From Burkholderiaceae bacterium (GTDB taxonomy: Bacteria; Pseudomonadota; Gammaproteobacteria; Burkholderiales; Burkholderiaceae_C), in contig JAEUPI010000074.1 in the NCBI GenBank assembly GCA_016790175.1, positions 28,728 through 92,727 of the forward strand: 64,000 bases of DNA. Direction: 5' to 3'. Numbering within the stretch: position 1 is the stretch's first letter; the number at the start of each line of letters is the position of its first letter. Of the stretch, positions 8,940 through 18,389 are shown piece by piece. The notes under the pieces are model-generated. The model was not told where the DNA came from and ran no database searches. It worked only from the letters and a program-made list of their open reading frames with translations. A program made the translations under genes and the position numbers.

Positions 8940-10978
8940 CGCATCATCCTGGCCGCACGACGCCTGTGGGCAGGTGTTGGCATGGCGCCGCGCTCGCGGC
9001 CATGCTGCTCGCCGGCTGTGGCGGCTCGGGCTCCGGGGGGTCGCCACCGCCAGCGGGGCCGGCGCTCGAAGCCTCGGCCGGCGGCGAACTCGTGGCGCAT
9101 GTGCGCGCGCTGCTGGTGCAGCGTGATGCGCAGCGTCAGCAGAGTCCGGGCCTGCCCCTGCTGGCCGCCACCGGCTCGGCACCCACGCTGGCCGTGAGTG
9201 CCACCAGTGGCACACCGGTGGACCATTCGAACACCGCGGTTCAGGAAGCCGGCGTCGACGAAGACGATCTGATCAAGACCGATGGCCAGTCGGTCTACTC
9301 GCTCGACACCACGGGCGCCTTCGCCAGCCCGACGCGGCCGATGCGTCTGCTGGTGCATCAGCGCGATGCCGGCGGCAAGTTTGCGCCGGTGCAGTCGCTG
9401 CTGCTGCCGCCCGGCGCAACGGCGGGATACGCGTCACCGCGCGGCATGCAGCTCGCCGCAGCGGCACGGCGCGCGGTCGTGCTGTCGGAGTTCATGGAGC
9501 CGATCGGCAGCCCCTCGCCCTGCCCGCCCGAGGCGGTGTGCATCGCCCCGGCCGCGCTGATCTACCCGCCGACCCAGCTGAAGTCGACCGTCGAACTGCA
9601 GTTCCTGTCGCTCGACGCCGGCGGCCTCGCCCAACTGGGCGAGAAGATCACGATCGACGGCCGGCTGATCGCGAGCCGGCGCGTCGACAGCTCGCTGGTG
9701 ATCGTGACCTCGCATGCCCCGCGGCTGGCCTACGAGCTGCTTCCCGCCGATGCCAGCGCACAGACGAAGGCCGATACCCTGTCGCGCCTGACCGCTGCCG
9801 AGGTGCTGCCGCTCTGGCGCCCGGCGCAGGCGCAAGCCCAGGCGCTGGTGCCCGAGACCGACTGCTACGTGCAGCCTGCCAACGCGTCGCTGGTGCTGGA
9901 GATCACGACGATCACCGTGATCGACATGGCCACGCTCTCGCGCAAGGGCCGCTGCTTCGTCGGCGGCGCCGAGGCGGTGTACATGTCGCCGAAGTCGCTC
10001 GTGCTGGCGACCAGCCGGCTGCCTTTTCGCATTCTCGACAGCGGTCGCATTGTCTATCCGCTGCAATACACCACCGACCTGCATCGCTTTGCGTTCGACG
10101 GCAGCGGCGTCGACTACCGCGCCTCGGGCGAGGTCACGGGCCATCTCGGCTGGGACCCGTCGCGCAAGCCCTATCGCTTCAGTGAAGCCGACAATGGCGA
10201 CCTGCGTGTGCTCACCTTCACCGGCGACATGGGCTGGGCCTTGCCCGCCGATGCGGACTCGTCGCAGGCGCCTCCGCCTTCGCCCGCCACGCTGACGATC
10301 CTGCGCGAGAGCGCCGGCGAACGCTCGCTGAAGGCGCTGGCCACGCTGCCGAATGCACAACGCCCCGCACCGATCGGCAAGCCGGGCGAGCAGGTGCATG
10401 CCGTGCGCTTCGCGGGCGAGCGCGGCTACGTGGTGACGTTCCGCCGCATCGATCCGTTGTACGTGCTCGATCTGGCCAGCCCCGCCGATCCGAAGATCGC
10501 CGGCGAGCTCACCGTGCCGGGCTTCTCGGATTACCTGTTCCCGCTGCCGAACGGCCTGCTGTTCGGCGTCGGCAGGGATGCCGCTGCCAGCAACCAGCTC
10601 ACCGGCGTGAAGCTGGGGCTGTTCGATGTGAGCGACGCGGCGCAGCCACGCGCCCTCGCGTCCCAGGTGCTGGGCTCGAGCGGCAGCCAGTCGGGGCTCG
10701 ACTTCTCGAGCCACGGCATCAATCTGCTGCAAAGCGGCGACGTGACGCGCATCGCGCTGCCGGTCAGCCTCACCTCGGCGCCCTACGCGGCGAACCCGGC
10801 GCATGGGCTGCAGCGTGTCGAGGTCGACTCGCGCTTGCGCGCGCTGGCCGTTCGCGCGCTGCTGCCCTCGCCCGCCGCGGGCAGCTCGGACCTCTGGGGC
10901 GATCGCAGCGTGCAGGTCGGCGACCAGCTCGTCTACCTTTCGGCCGGACAGGTGACCGTCGGCGGCTGGTCGCCTTAG
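8921..10978 (+). CDS. Secreted beta-propeller domain lipoprotein (PF09826-like)
   Basis: A 685-residue protein with a lipoprotein signal peptide ending LAAMLLAGC at about residue 33. Start ATG 8921 has AAGG six bases upstream. The segment VQEAGVDEDDLIKTDGQSVYSLD is the signature of the Beta_propel family (C-terminal beta-propeller proteins distantly related to WD40). Repeats of the form 'LYVLDLASPADPKIAGEL' and 'GLFDVSDAAQPRALAS' later in the chain fit propeller blades. It is probably anchored in the envelope; its ligand is unknown. The gene is divergent from the DUF6502 gene and converges on the PF10118 gene with a 4-bp overlap at the ends. Confidence 0.8.
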   Translation: MNSAVPSHHPGRTTPVGRCWHGAALAAMLLAGCGGSGSGGSPPPAGPALEASAGGELVAHVRALLVQRDAQRQQSPGLPLLAATGSAPTLAVSATSGTPVDHSNTAVQEAGVDEDDLIKTDGQSVYSLDTTGAFASPTRPMRLLVHQRDAGGKFAPVQSLLLPPGATAGYASPRGMQLAAAARRAVVLSEFMEPIGSPSPCPPEAVCIAPAALIYPPTQLKSTVELQFLSLDAGGLAQLGEKITIDGRLIASRRVDSSLVIVTSHAPRLAYELLPADASAQTKADTLSRLTAAEVLPLWRPAQAQAQALVPETDCYVQPANASLVLEITTITVIDMATLSRKGRCFVGGAEAVYMSPKSLVLATSRLPFRILDSGRIVYPLQYTTDLHRFAFDGSGVDYRASGEVTGHLGWDPSRKPYRFSEADNGDLRVLTFTGDMGWALPADADSSQAPPPSPATLTILRESAGERSLKALATLPNAQRPAPIGKPGEQVHAVRFAGERGYVVTFRRIDPLYVLDLASPADPKIAGELTVPGFSDYLFPLPNGLLFGVGRDAAASNQLTGVKLGLFDVSDAAQPRALASQVLGSSGSQSGLDFSSHGINLLQSGDVTRIALPVSLTSAPYAANPAHGLQRVEVDSRLRALAVRALLPSPAAGSSDLWGDRSVQVGDQLVYLSAGQVTVGGWSP

Positions 10979-11793
10979 GCGCTCACCGGCTGCCAGTCCC
11001 GCGCGTGCTCGCGCAGCCAGGCCTCGGCCGGCGCGCTGCTTTGCTGCGAGGGATGGAAGTCCGCGCGCAGATAGCGCTTCCACGGCCCCGCCAGTTCACG
11101 CACGAGGCCACCGCGGCTGAACAGGAATCGCCAGCCGCTCGCCCAGGTGCTCGCGCGCCAGAAACTGCCGTCGTGCCAGAGGTTGTTCACCGTCTGGCGC
11201 ATCGCGTCGAGCAGGAAATACACCGTCACGGTGCGGTAAAGGCGTCGTCGCCAGACTTCGTTGCCACCCAGCGCGCGGTACAGGTCGAATGCGGTGCTGC
11301 GGTGTTCGGTCTCCTCGCAGGCGTGCCACAGCCACAGCGTGGTCAGCCGCGGCTCCACGTCGGCAAGTTCCTCCGCATGCCCCAGCAAGTACTCCGCCAG
11401 GATCGCGGTGAAGTGCTCGGTGGCTGCGGTCAGGCCAACCCAGGCACGTACGTCCACGCCCTCGAGCCGTTTCATCCGCCGCCGAGCCCGCGGCTCCCAG
11501 TGGTTGATCAGGCCCTGGCGCGCCAGGTGTTCGTTGAAGAGACCGTGAATCCGCCGGTGCGTGGCCTCCTGGCCGATGAACCCGCGTGCCTCGGCCTCGA
11601 AGGCCGCGCGTTCGGGATCGGGCAACTGCGCGAGGCCCATGCGGATCGAGTCGATGAAGAACTGCTCGCCGACCGGAAAACTCATCGACAGGGCGTTGAA
11701 GAACGCCGTGCGAAACGCGTCGCCGGCGCACCAATGGCGCGGCAACGGTGTCTCCAGATCCACCAGCAGGCGGCGCACGACGAGCGCACTCAT
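10975..11793 (-). CDS. PF10118 family predicted metal-dependent hydrolase (ferritin-like diiron)
   Basis: The 272-residue protein starts at ATG 11793 ([10 protein letters not shown]); in-frame ATG at 11805 is an alternative. It is helical and carries three Glu/His motifs spaced along the chain: GQEATHRR near residue 95, ATEHF near 138, and CEETEHRS near 174. These suit a ferritin-like or diiron site, as known for this family, which is annotated as 'predicted metal-dependent hydrolase' without a proven reaction. The gene diverges from the luciferase-like gene with about 58 bp between starts, and its stop overlaps the stop of the propeller gene by 4 bp. Confidence 0.78.
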   Translation of the reverse strand: MSALVVRRLLVDLETPLPRHWCAGDAFRTAFFNALSMSFPVGEQFFIDSIRMGLAQLPDPERAAFEAEARGFIGQEATHRRIHGLFNEHLARQGLINHWEPRARRRMKRLEGVDVRAWVGLTAATEHFTAILAEYLLGHAEELADVEPRLTTLWLWHACEETEHRSTAFDLYRALGGNEVWRRRLYRTVTVYFLLDAMRQTVNNLWHDGSFWRASTWASGWRFLFSRGGLVRELAGPWKRYLRADFHPSQQSSAPAEAWLREHARDWQPVSA

Positions 11794-11851
11794 GACCGAC
11801 AACATACCACCGCGCCGGCACGCCATGGCCGGTGCGTGCATGATGACGGTC

Positions 11852-12871
11852 ATGATTCCCCTTTCCATCCTCGATCTCGCCCCCATCGTCGAAGGCAGCG
11901 ACGCTGCCGCGTCGCTGCGCCACAGCCTGGATCTCGCGCAGCACGCGGAAGTCTGGGGCTACAAGCGCTTCTGGCTCGCCGAGCACCACAACATGGACGG
12001 TGTGGCCAGTTCGGCCACCGCGGTGCTGATCGCACATGTGGCCGCCGGCACGAAGTCCATCCGAGTCGGCTCGGGCGGCATCATGTTGCCCAACCACGCG
12101 CCGTTGGTGATCGCCGAACAGTTCGGCACGCTGGCGACCCTGTTCCCCGGCCGCATCGACCTCGGCCTCGGCCGCGCACCGGGTACCGACCAGCTGACCG
12201 CGCGGGCGCTGCGTCGACACCTTCACAGCGACGCCGAAGACGGCTTCCCGCAGGACGTGATGGAGCTGATCGGCTACCTCGAGCCGCCGCAACCCGGCGC
12301 GCGCGTGCGGGCCATTCCCGGCGTCGGCACGCAGGTGCCGGTGTGGATCCTCGGCTCGAGCCTCTACGGCGCGCAGCTCGCGGCCTACCTGGGGCTGCCG
12401 TACTCGTTCGCCTCGCATTTCGCCCCCGATCTGCTCGAGCACGCGCTGGAGGTCTATCGCAGCACCTACCGGCCGTCGCCGCGCTGGCCCGAGCCGCATG
12501 CGATGGTCGGCGTCAACGTGGTGGCCGCCGACAGCGACGCCGAGGCGGCCAGGCTGCTCACGTCGATCCAGCAGCGCTTTCTCGGCATGCAGCGCGGCGT
12601 GCGCGGGCCGCTGCCGAAGCCGGTGGACTCGATGGATCCACTGTGGAGCGAGCGCGAGCGCGAAGGCGTCATGGGCATGCTGGCGGCCACCGCGAGCGGC
12701 GGGCCGGACAAGGTGCGCCGCGAGCTGCAGGCCATCATCGACCGCACGCGCGCCGACGAGCTGATCGTGGCCGGTGCGATCCACGACCATGCGGCGCGCC
12801 TGCGCTCCTACGAGTTGCTGGCGCAGATCGCGCAGCAGGCACGCTCGGCGACCGGGCTGCACGCGACATGA
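11852..12871 (+). CDS. LLM class flavin-dependent oxidoreductase (luciferase-like)
   Basis: The 339-residue product begins [18 protein letters not shown] and contains [23 protein letters not shown], and [15 protein letters not shown], the signature series of the YhbW/MsnO8 branch of luciferase-like monooxygenases. These are FMNH2-dependent TIM-barrel oxidoreductases acting in the cytoplasm. I chose ATG 11852; ATG codons at 11840 and 11843 are in frame and none has a clear ribosome site. It overlaps the next gene by 4 bp (ATGA), suggesting a two-gene unit. The natural substrate cannot be inferred. Confidence 0.88.
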   Translation: MIPLSILDLAPIVEGSDAAASLRHSLDLAQHAEVWGYKRFWLAEHHNMDGVASSATAVLIAHVAAGTKSIRVGSGGIMLPNHAPLVIAEQFGTLATLFPGRIDLGLGRAPGTDQLTARALRRHLHSDAEDGFPQDVMELIGYLEPPQPGARVRAIPGVGTQVPVWILGSSLYGAQLAAYLGLPYSFASHFAPDLLEHALEVYRSTYRPSPRWPEPHAMVGVNVVAADSDAEAARLLTSIQQRFLGMQRGVRGPLPKPVDSMDPLWSEREREGVMGMLAATASGGPDKVRRELQAIIDRTRADELIVAGAIHDHAARLRSYELLAQIAQQARSATGLHAT

Positions 12872-13509
12872 TGCATGCCTGGATCGCGCTGGTGCTGGCC
12901 GCAGCGGCGGCGCTGCCGCTGCAGGCGCAGACGGCCGCCAGCGCGCCCGCCGTGGAACGCTCGTCGGCGCCGGACACCAGCGCTCGACTCCAGGGCGCCG
13001 CACTGCTGAAGGCGCTGCGCGGCGGCGGCTACGTCGTCTACTTCCGCCACACGGCGACCGATTTCTCGCGCAACGACGCGGCGATGAAGGGGTTCGACGA
13101 CTGCGACAACCAGCGCCTCTTGTCGCCCCAGGGCCGTGACGATGCGCGGCGCATCGGCGAGGCGATCCGCGCGCTGAAGCTGGCCGGCGGCGAGGTGCTC
13201 GCCAGCCCGATGTGCCGCACGATGGAGCACGCCCGGCTCAGCTTCGGCAGCGCCACGCCGACCGGCGAGGTCAGTCTGCGCGAGCGCGGCGACAGCGGAG
13301 ACTACCCGGGCCTGGTGAAACTGCTCGCCACACCGGTCGGTCTCGGCAGCAACCGCTGGATGGTCGGACACGGCATACCGTTTCGCGCGGTGGCCGGCGC
13401 GCCGCACCTCGGCGAGGGCGAGGCGGCGGTGATCAAACCCGACGGGCGCGGCTGGACGGTCGTGGCGCGCATCGCCGTGGCCGACTGGCCGATGCTCGCG
13501 CGTCGCTGA
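12868..13509 (+). CDS. Exported histidine phosphatase family protein
   Basis: A 213-residue protein with an N-terminal signal peptide ([17 protein letters not shown]). The phosphoglycerate-mutase-like fold is indicated by YFRHTATD (an RHT variant of the RHG motif, containing the phosphorylated His), [11 protein letters not shown] (the second Arg), and the downstream MVGHGIPF second catalytic His. It probably acts as a periplasmic phosphatase; substrate unknown. Start ATG 12868 overlaps the preceding stop, and ATG 12871 follows directly. Confidence 0.8.
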   Translation: MMHAWIALVLAAAAALPLQAQTAASAPAVERSSAPDTSARLQGAALLKALRGGGYVVYFRHTATDFSRNDAAMKGFDDCDNQRLLSPQGRDDARRIGEAIRALKLAGGEVLASPMCRTMEHARLSFGSATPTGEVSLRERGDSGDYPGLVKLLATPVGLGSNRWMVGHGIPFRAVAGAPHLGEGEAAVIKPDGRGWTVVARIAVADWPMLARR

Positions 13510-13622
13510 TGCCGACGCCGCGGCGCCTTCGGCCGCCACGCGGCACCTAAAGCGGTAATTCGGCGCGTTCGCTGCCGCTATTCCCGTCGCGGCTCGCGTG
13601 CAGCGGGATTAATGTCGGATCC

Positions 13623-13979
13623 ATGCATCTGCCCGACTATCAACCGCCCAGCGATCAGCGTGCGTCGCTCGCCGTGGGGCTTGCGCCGCTGTTCGTGCTG
13701 ATCACCTTCGCCGCGATCGTGACCCGCGTGATCGCGGTCGACACCGGCTTCGCGATCTTCGTGGCCTGCACCCTGTGGGTGGTCTACGAGATGCACGCCT
13801 ACCAGACGCTGATCGACCGATACAACCAGGAATACGTCGACACCCATCTGGCCTGGCGTTCACCGGCCACACTGGCCTCGGTGGCCGGCGACGAGAAGCG
13901 CCCTGAGCCCACGCGCACCTTCGTGCAACGCTTCCTCAGCTCGGACGGCGAACCGCTGCGCGACCGGCCGACGGTCTGA
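13623..13979 (+). CDS. Small membrane protein of unknown function
   Basis: A 118-residue protein. After a short hydrophilic start (MHLPDYQPPSDQRAS) it has two hydrophobic segments, about residues 17-38 and 41-59, then a charged C-terminal region (YNQEYVDTHLAW, then RTFVQRFLSSDG). It is therefore probably an inner-membrane hairpin with a cytoplasmic tail. I do not recognise a family. A strong bidirectional terminator follows 22 bp after the stop. Confidence 0.55.
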   Translation: MHLPDYQPPSDQRASLAVGLAPLFVLITFAAIVTRVIAVDTGFAIFVACTLWVVYEMHAYQTLIDRYNQEYVDTHLAWRSPATLASVAGDEKRPEPTRTFVQRFLSSDGEPLRDRPTV

Positions 13980-14000
13980 CGGGCGAGTCTCCAAAGTGAA

Positions 14001-14027
14001 AAAGGCAGGCGCTCGGCGCCTGCCTTT
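14001..14027. terminator. Bidirectional intrinsic terminator
   Basis: A perfect 12-bp stem (AAAGGCAGGCGC / GCGCCTGCCTTT) with a TCG loop, flanked by an A-run on the left and TCGTTT on the right. It lies between the ends of the small membrane protein gene (stop 13979) and the convergent small Lys/Ala-rich gene (stop at 14076), and should end both transcripts. Confidence 0.85.
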
Positions 14028-14075
14028 CGTTTCGTGGGTGCAGCCGCAGTCACGCCGGCCGCACCAACGCGGTGC

Positions 14076-14273
14076 TTACTTGCTGGCGGCCTTGTCGGCG
14101 GCCTTCGCCTTGGCGGCCTTCTCCTTCTTGGCGGCCTTTTCCTTCTTGGCCGCCTTCTTGGCGGGCTCGCTGGCCTTGGCCATCGGCGCGGCGCCGGCGT
14201 GCGACGCGGCATGGGCCGGCACCGCCACGGCGGCGGCGATGGCGAACATCAGGGCGGTCAGGATCTTGCTCAT
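14076..14273 (-). CDS. Small exported Lys/Ala-rich protein
   Basis: A 65-residue protein with a clear signal peptide (LTALMFAIAAAVAVPAHA, cleavage after AHA). The mature part of about 43 residues is almost wholly Lys and Ala with repeats of the type KAAKKEKAAK, highly basic and low-complexity, recalling histone H1-like tails. The start ATG 14273 has a purine-rich AGAGAGAGAA upstream. It may bind anionic polymers in the periplasm or envelope, but this is inference. The shared terminator lies 49 bp past the stop. Confidence 0.65.
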   Translation of the reverse strand: MSKILTALMFAIAAAVAVPAHAASHAGAAPMAKASEPAKKAAKKEKAAKKEKAAKAKAADKAASK

Positions 14274-14481
14274 GGGGTTCTCTCTCTATGGGTTGGGATG
14301 ATCGGAACGAAAGCCTCGCGCCCGGCATTTCCCTCTGAAGCCCTGCTGCGCGCGACCCGCCGGAGTCTACGCAGCAGCCGGGTCGCCGGTTGACAGCGCC
14401 GGCCCGAAAGGCTGGATCCAACGGTGACAGCGTCGCGTAGAAGGTACGATCCGCCGCTTTGCGCCGAACGGGGTTCACGTC

Positions 14482-15660
14482 TTGACACGTTTTGCTGCGC
14501 TGCTGCTGTTGGGCTGGCTGACGAATCCGGCGCTGCAGGCCGCACCGTATACCCCGAGCGACGACACCCGGGTGCTCGAGCGCCTGCCCCTTCGGGCCGC
14601 CGACCCGGCGGCGCGCGAGCTGGCCGCGCTGCGTGCGCGCTGGCGCAGCGCACCGCGCGACCCCGCGGCAGCCGCGGCACTGGCCCGGCGCCTGTTCCAG
14701 TTGGCGGGCGTTGACGGCGACCCGCGGCACGTGGGGCATGCCCAGGCGGCGCTCGAGCCCTGGTCGGCCGACCCCTCCCCGCCGCCGGCGGTGCGCATCG
14801 CCCGCGCCGCGATCCTTCAATACGGTCACCATTTCGACGCGGCCCTGTCCGATCTGCAGGCGGCAGCCATGGCCGAGCCCGACGAGCCGGAGGCCCATGC
14901 CTGGATCGCCGCCATTCACCTGGTTCGCGCCGACTACGACGACGCGCGCGCCGCATGCCACCGCCTGGCCGACCTGGCGGAGCCGCTGATCGGCGTGGCC
15001 TGCATCGCCACCGTCGATTCGCTGACCGGCCAGGCGGCCGCGGCCTCGCGCACGCTGCGCGACGCCCTGCGCCGCGAGGGCGGTGCCGAGCCCGCCCAGC
15101 GGCTGTGGGCTCTGACGCGCCTGGCCGAGATCGACGAGCGGCGCGGCGCTCATGTGGAGGCCGAGGCGGCCTATCGCGAGGCCCTGTCGCTCGGCCTGCG
15201 CGACGTCTACCTGCGCGCCGCCTATGCCGACTTCCTGCTCGACCGGAGCCGGCCCGCCGAGGTGCTGGCATTGCTGTCGGACGACGGCGCGCGTGCCGAT
15301 GTGCTGCTGCTGCGCCTGGCCATCGCCGCCAAGGCCACCGGCGATGCGCGCGTTGCCGGCTGGACGCGCGAGCTGCAGGCCCGCTTCGATGCGACCCAGG
15401 CGCGCCGCGACACCACGCACCGCAAGGAGGAGGCCCGGTTCGCGCTCGAGCTGCTGGGCCAGGCGCAGCGCGCCTTCGTGCTGGCGCGCGACAACTACGC
15501 CGTGCAGCGCGAGTATGCCGATGCCCGCATGTTGCTCGAGGCCGCGCTGGCGGCCGGGCAACGCGCCGGCGCCGAGCCGGTGCGGCAGTGGATGACCCGC
15601 ACACGCATCGAGGCCCCCGCGCTGGCCGCGCTCGTCGCGCGGCTGGAGGCGGCGAAGTGA
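14482..15660 (+). CDS. Exported tetratricopeptide-repeat protein
   Basis: A 392-residue protein that starts at TTG 14482 (no ATG in a better place) and has a signal peptide (FAALLLLGWLTNPALQA). Helical repeats follow: the segments around residues 115-175 (DAALSDLQAAAMAEPDEPEAHAW...) and 215-270 (ALTRLAEIDERRG..., EAEAAYREAL) fit TPR units. It is probably a periplasmic scaffold. The stop overlaps the GTG start of the HupE/UreJ gene (GTGA), so it is likely the first gene of a two-gene unit and may assist that permease. Confidence 0.72.
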   Translation: MTRFAALLLLGWLTNPALQAAPYTPSDDTRVLERLPLRAADPAARELAALRARWRSAPRDPAAAAALARRLFQLAGVDGDPRHVGHAQAALEPWSADPSPPPAVRIARAAILQYGHHFDAALSDLQAAAMAEPDEPEAHAWIAAIHLVRADYDDARAACHRLADLAEPLIGVACIATVDSLTGQAAAASRTLRDALRREGGAEPAQRLWALTRLAEIDERRGAHVEAEAAYREALSLGLRDVYLRAAYADFLLDRSRPAEVLALLSDDGARADVLLLRLAIAAKATGDARVAGWTRELQARFDATQARRDTTHRKEEARFALELLGQAQRAFVLARDNYAVQREYADARMLLEAALAAGQRAGAEPVRQWMTRTRIEAPALAALVARLEAAK

Positions 15661-16811
15661 GGCACGGGCGCCGGGCGGTTCACACCGCGCTGCAGGTGGC
15701 GCTCGGCCTGTGGTTGTGGCTCGCCGCATGTCCGGCAAATGCACACAAGCCTTCCGACAGCTACCTCACGATCACGCTGGCGCAGGGCCAACTCAGCGGT
15801 CGCTGGGACATCGCGCTGCGCGACCTCGACTTCGCGATCGGGCTCGATGCCGACGGCGACGGCACGATCACCTGGGGTGAACTGCGCGTGCGCCATGCCG
15901 ACATCGCGGCCTATGCGCTGGCGCGACTGGCCGTCTCGGCCGACGGCACCGCCTGCACGCTGCGCGCCGGCGCGCAGCAGGTCGACGACCACAGCGACGG
16001 CGCGTACACCGTGCTGCCGCTGACGATCGCCTGCCCGCGCAGCCCCGAGCAGCTCGCGTTGCGCTATACGCTGTTCGGCGACCTCGACCCGCAGCACCGC
16101 GCGCTGTTCAAGCTCGAGGCCGGCGGCACCACGCGCAGCGCCGTGCTGGCACCGGACGGCACAGCGCAGGGCTTCGCGCTCGGGCACGGCGGCGGCATCG
16201 CCACCTTCGTCGACTTCGTTCGCGAAGGCGTGTGGCACATCTGGATCGGGTTCGACCACATCCTGTTCCTGCTGTCGCTGCTGCTGCCGGCAGTGCTGGT
16301 GTGGCGAGCGCGGGCCTGGCAGCCCGCACCCGACTTCCGTTCGACGGTCTGGGACGTGTTTCGCGTCGTCACCGCGTTCACGGTGGCCCACTCGATCACG
16401 CTGAGCCTGGCCGTGCTGGGGCTGGTGAGCCTGCCTGCGCGCTGGGTGGAATCGGCGATCGCGGCGTCGGTGATCGTAGCCGCGCTGAACAACCTCCGCC
16501 CGGTCGTGCTCGGTCGGCGCTGGGCGGTGGCCTTCGGCTTCGGGCTGATCCATGGCTTCGGCTTCGCCAGCGTGCTGGCCGACCTGGGCCTGCCGCGCGA
16601 CGCTCTGGCGCTGGCGCTGGCCGGATTCAACGTCGGCGTCGAGCTGGGGCAGCTGGCGATCGTGGGCCTGTTCCTGCCGTTCGCCTTTGCGCTGCGGCGG
16701 ACGGTGCTGTACCGGCGCTGGGTGATGGCAGGTGGCTCGCTGGCGATCGCGCTGCTGGCCACGCTGTGGCTCGCCGAGCGCGCATTCGACGTCAAGCTAT
16801 TGTCCCGATAA
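15657..16811 (+). CDS. HupE/UreJ family membrane protein with periplasmic EF-hand-like loop
   Basis: A 384-residue protein starting at GTG 15657. A signal-like N-terminus (HTALQVALGLWLWLAACPANA) is followed by a periplasmic domain of about 160 residues with a canonical 12-residue EF-hand loop, DADGDGTITWGE (about residues 64-75). The C-terminal 200 residues carry the HupE/UreJ hallmark HIWIGFDHILFLLSLLLPA and about six transmembrane helices, including FGFGLIHGFGFASVLADLGLP. Family members are implicated in nickel or cobalt transport. Convergent with a DUF4198 gene, overlapping by 15 bp, which supports a metal-handling role. Confidence 0.85.
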   Translation: MRHGRRAVHTALQVALGLWLWLAACPANAHKPSDSYLTITLAQGQLSGRWDIALRDLDFAIGLDADGDGTITWGELRVRHADIAAYALARLAVSADGTACTLRAGAQQVDDHSDGAYTVLPLTIACPRSPEQLALRYTLFGDLDPQHRALFKLEAGGTTRSAVLAPDGTAQGFALGHGGGIATFVDFVREGVWHIWIGFDHILFLLSLLLPAVLVWRARAWQPAPDFRSTVWDVFRVVTAFTVAHSITLSLAVLGLVSLPARWVESAIAASVIVAALNNLRPVVLGRRWAVAFGFGLIHGFGFASVLADLGLPRDALALALAGFNVGVELGQLAIVGLFLPFAFALRRTVLYRRWVMAGGSLAIALLATLWLAERAFDVKLLSR

Positions 16812-17609
16812 CGGTGCGCCCGCCACGTCGAAGGCCAGCGTGACGAAGCCGCTGTCCCAGGTATCGGGCCGGTCGGTCGATCGGCGAAGTTCGGTGCCGC
16901 GCAGCAGCCAACGACCGGCCAGCGGCGGCGCAAAGTCCACGCGGCCCTGTGCATCGGTCAGGCGCCAGATGCCGAGGCTCGCCTGGGCGCTGCGCAACTC
17001 CACCGCCAGACCGGGCACCGGCTGGCCGTTGCGAAGTACCTGCAGTGTGAGCGGTACGCCGACGGCGATGGGTGCGTCGGAGCGGAGCAGCACGTCCATG
17101 TCCAACGGCGCCGGCTGGGTCGTTGTGGCGGCGTCTGTGCGCAGCCACTCGATGCGCGCGTGCTTGGCATAGCGCTCCTGCCACGCCACACCCCGGGCCT
17201 GCTGTGCGGCCCAGGCCTCGCGCACCGATGCCGGCGCGTTCACTTCCCTGAGGTAGACGGCCACGATCGCCGGCGGCAGCGTGATGTCCACCGGCGCCAC
17301 CTGCGCCCAGCAACTCGGTTGCGCCTCGGGCGCCACCGTCGAGCGCAGCCAGAGGGCATTGGCCCGTGCCTGCGCCGCGCGCAAGGCGATCACCTCGCCG
17401 GTTCGGCCACGACAGCCGGCCGCGACCAGATGCTCGGCATAGATCGGTGTCTCTTGCATCGGAAAGCGGTTGCCGGTGCCGAGCGCGATTGCCACGCCGC
17501 CCGCGCCCTGCTCGCGAGGCAGGGCTTCGAACCAGGTGTCGTGCGCGGCCGCCGCCGCGGCCACCAGCAGCCCCGCGGCGCCGGCGATCAGGTGTCGCAT
17601 CCGGGCCAT
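16797..17609 (-). CDS. DUF4198 domain exported protein
   Basis: A 270-residue protein with a signal peptide (LIAGAAGLLVAAAAAAHDTWFE); the HDTWFEALP start right after cleavage is typical of DUF4198 proteins. A C-terminal Ig-like or carboxypeptidase-regulatory-like half (LTLQVLRNGQPVPGLAVELRS, LTDAQGRVDFAPPLAG) fits the family. DUF4198 proteins are often encoded beside nickel/cobalt uptake components, and here the gene converges on a HupE/UreJ permease. ATG 17609 is used; ATG 17600 is equally possible. Confidence 0.78.
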   Translation of the reverse strand: MARMRHLIAGAAGLLVAAAAAAHDTWFEALPREQGAGGVAIALGTGNRFPMQETPIYAEHLVAAGCRGRTGEVIALRAAQARANALWLRSTVAPEAQPSCWAQVAPVDITLPPAIVAVYLREVNAPASVREAWAAQQARGVAWQERYAKHARIEWLRTDAATTTQPAPLDMDVLLRSDAPIAVGVPLTLQVLRNGQPVPGLAVELRSAQASLGIWRLTDAQGRVDFAPPLAGRWLLRGTELRRSTDRPDTWDSGFVTLAFDVAGAPLSGQ

Positions 17610-17719
17610 GGGCAATGCTACGCGGTCGATCGCGCGGCAGATGCGGCGGGCGCGGCGCGGGAGCGGCCCGGGGGGCCTCAGAATGCAGGAGTCGTCAACA
17701 CCCGTCGGAGCCCGAGCGC

Positions 17720-18346
17720 ATGGCCAGACCGCTGTCAATCCGCCTCTGGTCGCTGAGTCTGCTGCTGGCCGTTGCCCAGCCCGCGCACGCTCAGCCGTCG
17801 GGTGCTCAGCCACCCACCGGCAACCTGCGCAAGGCCTTCCGGCTGTGCGATGCGCGGACCTTCGTGGCCATGAGCCTGGCGCGCGCGTACATGACCGGCG
17901 GCCGCCAGAAGGAGCCGGTGCTTGAGATGGTGAAGAACGACCCCTGGGGCCGCGAGACCGCCGAGACGCTGTTCCGGCTGACCGATGCCGGCAAGCTGCA
18001 GCATCATGCCGAATTCGCCGCCGACGTGCTGGTGCAATGCGCGGTGGCCAATACGGTGCCCGTGGGCGCGCCGAAGAATCAGGTACGCCTGTGCCTGGCG
18101 CGATCGGACGTCGGCTTCTATCTGCATGCCGACCGCACGGCCGGGCTGGTGCAGCAGGAGGCGATCTCGCGCACCGCGGCACGGCTGAAGCCGCGCGAGG
18201 TCTATCCCACCGCGCTCATCAATGCCGTGGCCAACGCGGTGTACCGGCCCGAGAAGATCCCTGACGTGCGTGCGTTGTCGAGCCGCATGTTGTGGTCGTG
18301 CATCCAGGCCCGACCGCCGGGCGCCGCCTCGGCGGCGTCGCGCTGA
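17720..18346 (+). CDS. Exported protein of unknown function
   Basis: A 208-residue protein starting at ATG 17720 with a signal peptide (LWSLSLLLAVAQPAHAQP). The mature part is mostly helical and has four cysteines (FRLCDAR, VQCAVAN, RLCLARS, LWSCIQA), which could form two disulfides in the periplasm. I do not recognise a domain. It lies between the divergent DUF4198 gene and a dehydrogenase gene on the same strand 43 bp downstream. Confidence 0.6.
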   Translation: MARPLSIRLWSLSLLLAVAQPAHAQPSGAQPPTGNLRKAFRLCDARTFVAMSLARAYMTGGRQKEPVLEMVKNDPWGRETAETLFRLTDAGKLQHHAEFAADVLVQCAVANTVPVGAPKNQVRLCLARSDVGFYLHADRTAGLVQQEAISRTAARLKPREVYPTALINAVANAVYRPEKIPDVRALSSRMLWSCIQARPPGAASAASR

Positions 18347-18389
18347 CGCGCAGCGACACCACGCCCGCGACTCGCCGCCCGCGCATCGA

